Assembly (NCBI GenBank): GCA_947447115.1
Contig: CANFKD010000006.1
Location: forward strand, 1 to 44,527
Reading direction: 5' to 3'
Source: Caulobacteraceae bacterium
GTDB lineage: Bacteria > Pseudomonadota > Alphaproteobacteria > Caulobacterales > Caulobacteraceae
Length of the DNA: 44,527 bases
Each line of letters starts with the position of its first letter. Position 1 is the stretch's first letter. The translations under genes were made by a program, and so were the position numbers. This document shows, one piece after another, positions 42,770-44,527 of the stretch. The notes under the pieces are model-generated. The model saw nothing but the letters and a program-made list of their open reading frames with translations, did not search any database and was not told where the DNA came from.

Positions 42770-44422
42770 ATGAGTGTGATTGACGTACCCATCCTGATCG
42801 TTGGGGGTGGTCCGGTGGGCCTGCTCGGGGCGCAACTTCTGGGCCGCCAAGGGCTGAAGGTCCTGCTGGTCGAGAAATATCCCTCGCGCCTCGAGGCCCC
42901 AAAGGCCCACGCCCTTAATCCCCGCTCGCTGGAGATCTGCGCGGCGGCGGGCCTATCGATGGACGCGATCCATGCGGTGGCGACGCCAACCGAAGAGGGA
43001 CGTTATGTCCGCTTTGTCGAGACCCTCAGCAAGCCGGATATCGGGGTTATGGCCTATGAACGGCAGGACGAGGCGGTCCGCGAGGTCACGCCTTGGCCCC
43101 TGATCAATATCGAACAACCCAAGTTTGAAGCCGTACTTGAGGCTGCCGTCGCCAAACAGCCCACCATTGAGGTCCGTAAGGGCGTTGAGTGGCTGGGCTG
43201 TGAACGGGGCGAGGGTCACGTCACCTCGACCTTGAAGGACCGCGAGACGGGCGAAGAGTTTAGCGTCCGTAGCCGCTATCTGATCGCCGCCGACGGGGCC
43301 GGAAGTCCAGTGCGCGACAGCCTTGGCATTCCCATGGATGGGATGGACGGCATCGGCAACAATATGATGATCCATTTTGAGGCCGATCTGCGGGCTCAGG
43401 TCGGCGACCGTCCCGCCATCCTCTATTTCCTCTTCGGTCCCGGACCCAATGGCGTCTTGATCGCCTACGATATTGGCAAGACCTGGGTGATGATGACCCC
43501 CTGCAGCCCAGAGGATCGGCCTGAAGACTATAGCGATGACCTCTGCCGCACCTTGGTCCAGAGCGCGGTGGGTGCAGACATCCCCGACCTTCAGATCAAG
43601 GGCAAGCGGCCTTGGGTCATGTCGGCGCAGGTGGCGCGGCGCTATCGTGAGGGGCAAGTGTTTCTCGTCGGTGATGCTGGGCACCGTTTCCCCCCGACCG
43701 GTGGGCTAGGGCTCAACACCGGTATTGGCGATATCGACAATCTGGCTTGGAAGATCGCGGCCATCGAGGCGGGCTGGGGCAGCCCTGAGATCTTGGACAG
43801 CTATGACCAAGAGCGCCGCGCCATTGCCGACGCCAATATGGGCCAAAGCGTCATGAACGCGATGCGGATCCGCATGCTGTTCGAGGCGCTGGGCTATGGC
43901 TATGGGACAACGGTCGAGCCCGAGGTCTTTTATGAGCGGCTGTCCGATCCTGAAAAGCGCGCGGCTGTCGATGCGGCGGTGATGTTCCAGAAGGACCATT
44001 TTGACAGCCTGCGCCTGCAGCTTGGCTTTGCCTATGGCGACGCCCTCAAGGAAGACGACCAACTCCCCATCAGTGAATTTACCCAAAAGGTCGCCGTCGG
44101 CGCCCGCCTGCCGCATGTGGTCTTGGGTGACGGCGGCACGACCTTGAGCCTCAGCCAGCCCGACCGCTTTGCCCTGCTGACCGGACCCGATCACGCCGCT
44201 TGGACGGCCTTGGCCAAGGGTTCGGATGTTCCGTTGACCATCTTGGTCGAAGGCACCGATTTCAGCGCCAAGTCGGGCGACTGGGCGGCGGCGATGGGCC
44301 TCAGTGCCAGCGGCGCTCTGCTGGTCCGGCCTGATGGCCACCTCTTGGCGGTCGCGGCCTCTGCCGATAATGCCCCCGCCACCTTTGCGACATTGCAGCG
44401 CTATATGAAGGGAACTGTCTGA
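42770..44422 (+). CDS. FAD-dependent aromatic-ring-type monooxygenase (PheA/TfdB/MhpA-like)
   Basis: The 550-aa protein is a class A flavoprotein monooxygenase: GGGPVG at residues 12-17 with the following LLGRQGLKVLLVEKYPS, the DG motif YLIAADGAGSPVRDSLG, the GD motif LVGDAGHRFPPTGGLGLNTG and GDIDNLAWKIAAI, then a thioredoxin-like C-terminal domain as in phenol hydroxylase and MhpA. It should hydroxylate an aromatic or related ring with NAD(P)H and O2. ATG 42770 with GAGG ten bases upstream is preferred over GTG 42713. An SDR begins at its stop (TGATG), so the two form an operon under the divergent TetR. Confidence 0.9.
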   Translation: MSVIDVPILIVGGGPVGLLGAQLLGRQGLKVLLVEKYPSRLEAPKAHALNPRSLEICAAAGLSMDAIHAVATPTEEGRYVRFVETLSKPDIGVMAYERQDEAVREVTPWPLINIEQPKFEAVLEAAVAKQPTIEVRKGVEWLGCERGEGHVTSTLKDRETGEEFSVRSRYLIAADGAGSPVRDSLGIPMDGMDGIGNNMMIHFEADLRAQVGDRPAILYFLFGPGPNGVLIAYDIGKTWVMMTPCSPEDRPEDYSDDLCRTLVQSAVGADIPDLQIKGKRPWVMSAQVARRYREGQVFLVGDAGHRFPPTGGLGLNTGIGDIDNLAWKIAAIEAGWGSPEILDSYDQERRAIADANMGQSVMNAMRIRMLFEALGYGYGTTVEPEVFYERLSDPEKRAAVDAAVMFQKDHFDSLRLQLGFAYGDALKEDDQLPISEFTQKVAVGARLPHVVLGDGGTTLSLSQPDRFALLTGPDHAAWTALAKGSDVPLTILVEGTDFSAKSGDWAAAMGLSASGALLVRPDGHLLAVAASADNAPATFATLQRYMKGTV

Positions 44423-44527
44423 TGGATTTGGGACTTGAGGGACGCAAGGCGCTGGTCTGCGCCTCATCACAGGGCCTTGGCTATGCCTGCGCCTTTGCCC
44501 TGTCGCGCGAGGGGGCCATTGTCACCC
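44422..44527 (+). CDS. Short-chain dehydrogenase/reductase, 3' end cut by the window
   Basis: ATG 44422 overlaps the monooxygenase stop by one base. The visible 35 residues have the SDR cofactor pattern, GRKALVCASSQGLGYACAFA, where a variant SSQGLG replaces the usual TGxxxGxG. Only the first strand and helix of the Rossmann fold are present. Its coupling to the ring monooxygenase suggests a dehydrogenase in the same pathway. Confidence 0.75.
   Translation, partial: MDLGLEGRKALVCASSQGLGYACAFALSREGAIVT

Overview
The window is GC-rich chromosomal DNA from a Gram-negative bacterium, most likely an alphaproteobacterium and plausibly of the Caulobacterales. This rests on protein families and style: a NodT-type outer-membrane efflux lipoprotein, the DUF1285/CoA-pyrophosphatase/DUF6111/CCA gene string typical of alphaproteobacteria, AAGGGAG-type ribosome binding sites, and dense GC-rich intergenic repeats. 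No rRNA or tRNA gene, CRISPR array or transposase was seen. The taxonomic placement is inference.

Layout. 1-717 is the 3' end of a crotonase gene. 745-2093 is a sharply AT-rich cassette holding two paralogous small membrane proteins, each behind a copy of the same 65-nt leader. Between them sits a third membrane protein whose frame breaks at a canonical A AAA AAG slippery heptamer. 2299-7141 holds a hotdog thioesterase, a GST, a GFA protein, a globin, an APH-family kinase and a GMC oxidoreductase. 7357-15704 holds OmpW, a hybrid histidine kinase, a quinone-reductase-like MDR protein, an aldo/keto reductase, a second hotdog thioesterase, an Old Yellow Enzyme and an amidohydrolase. 15724-23153 holds an ammonium transporter, a second amidohydrolase, two Baeyer-Villiger-type monooxygenases and a TauD dioxygenase flanked by inverted repeats. 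23240-28221 is a housekeeping block (CCA enzyme, DUF6111, Nudix, DUF1285, a PseG-like protein, thioredoxin reductase). After a third flavin monooxygenase (28234-29601) comes an RND efflux operon (30168-35826), a haloalkane-dehalogenase gene string (36101-38970), DUF1993, an M3 peptidase lipoprotein, and a TetR regulator divergent from an aromatic-ring-type FAD monooxygenase followed by an SDR that runs off the window.

How it may work together. Three class B flavin monooxygenases, an ene-reductase, a GMC oxidoreductase, an alpha-ketoglutarate dioxygenase, a dehalogenase, two amidohydrolases, two thioesterases and SDR/MDR enzymes suggest an accessory catabolic repertoire for ketones, cyclic or aliphatic hydrocarbons or halogenated compounds. 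It is built as many short transcription units rather than one operon. Candidate operators lie before the ene-reductase, the efflux operon, the dehalogenase string and the TetR/FAD-monooxygenase pair. The least explained part is the AT-rich cassette at 745-2093, with its duplicated Shine-Dalgarno hairpin leader and possible programmed frameshift.
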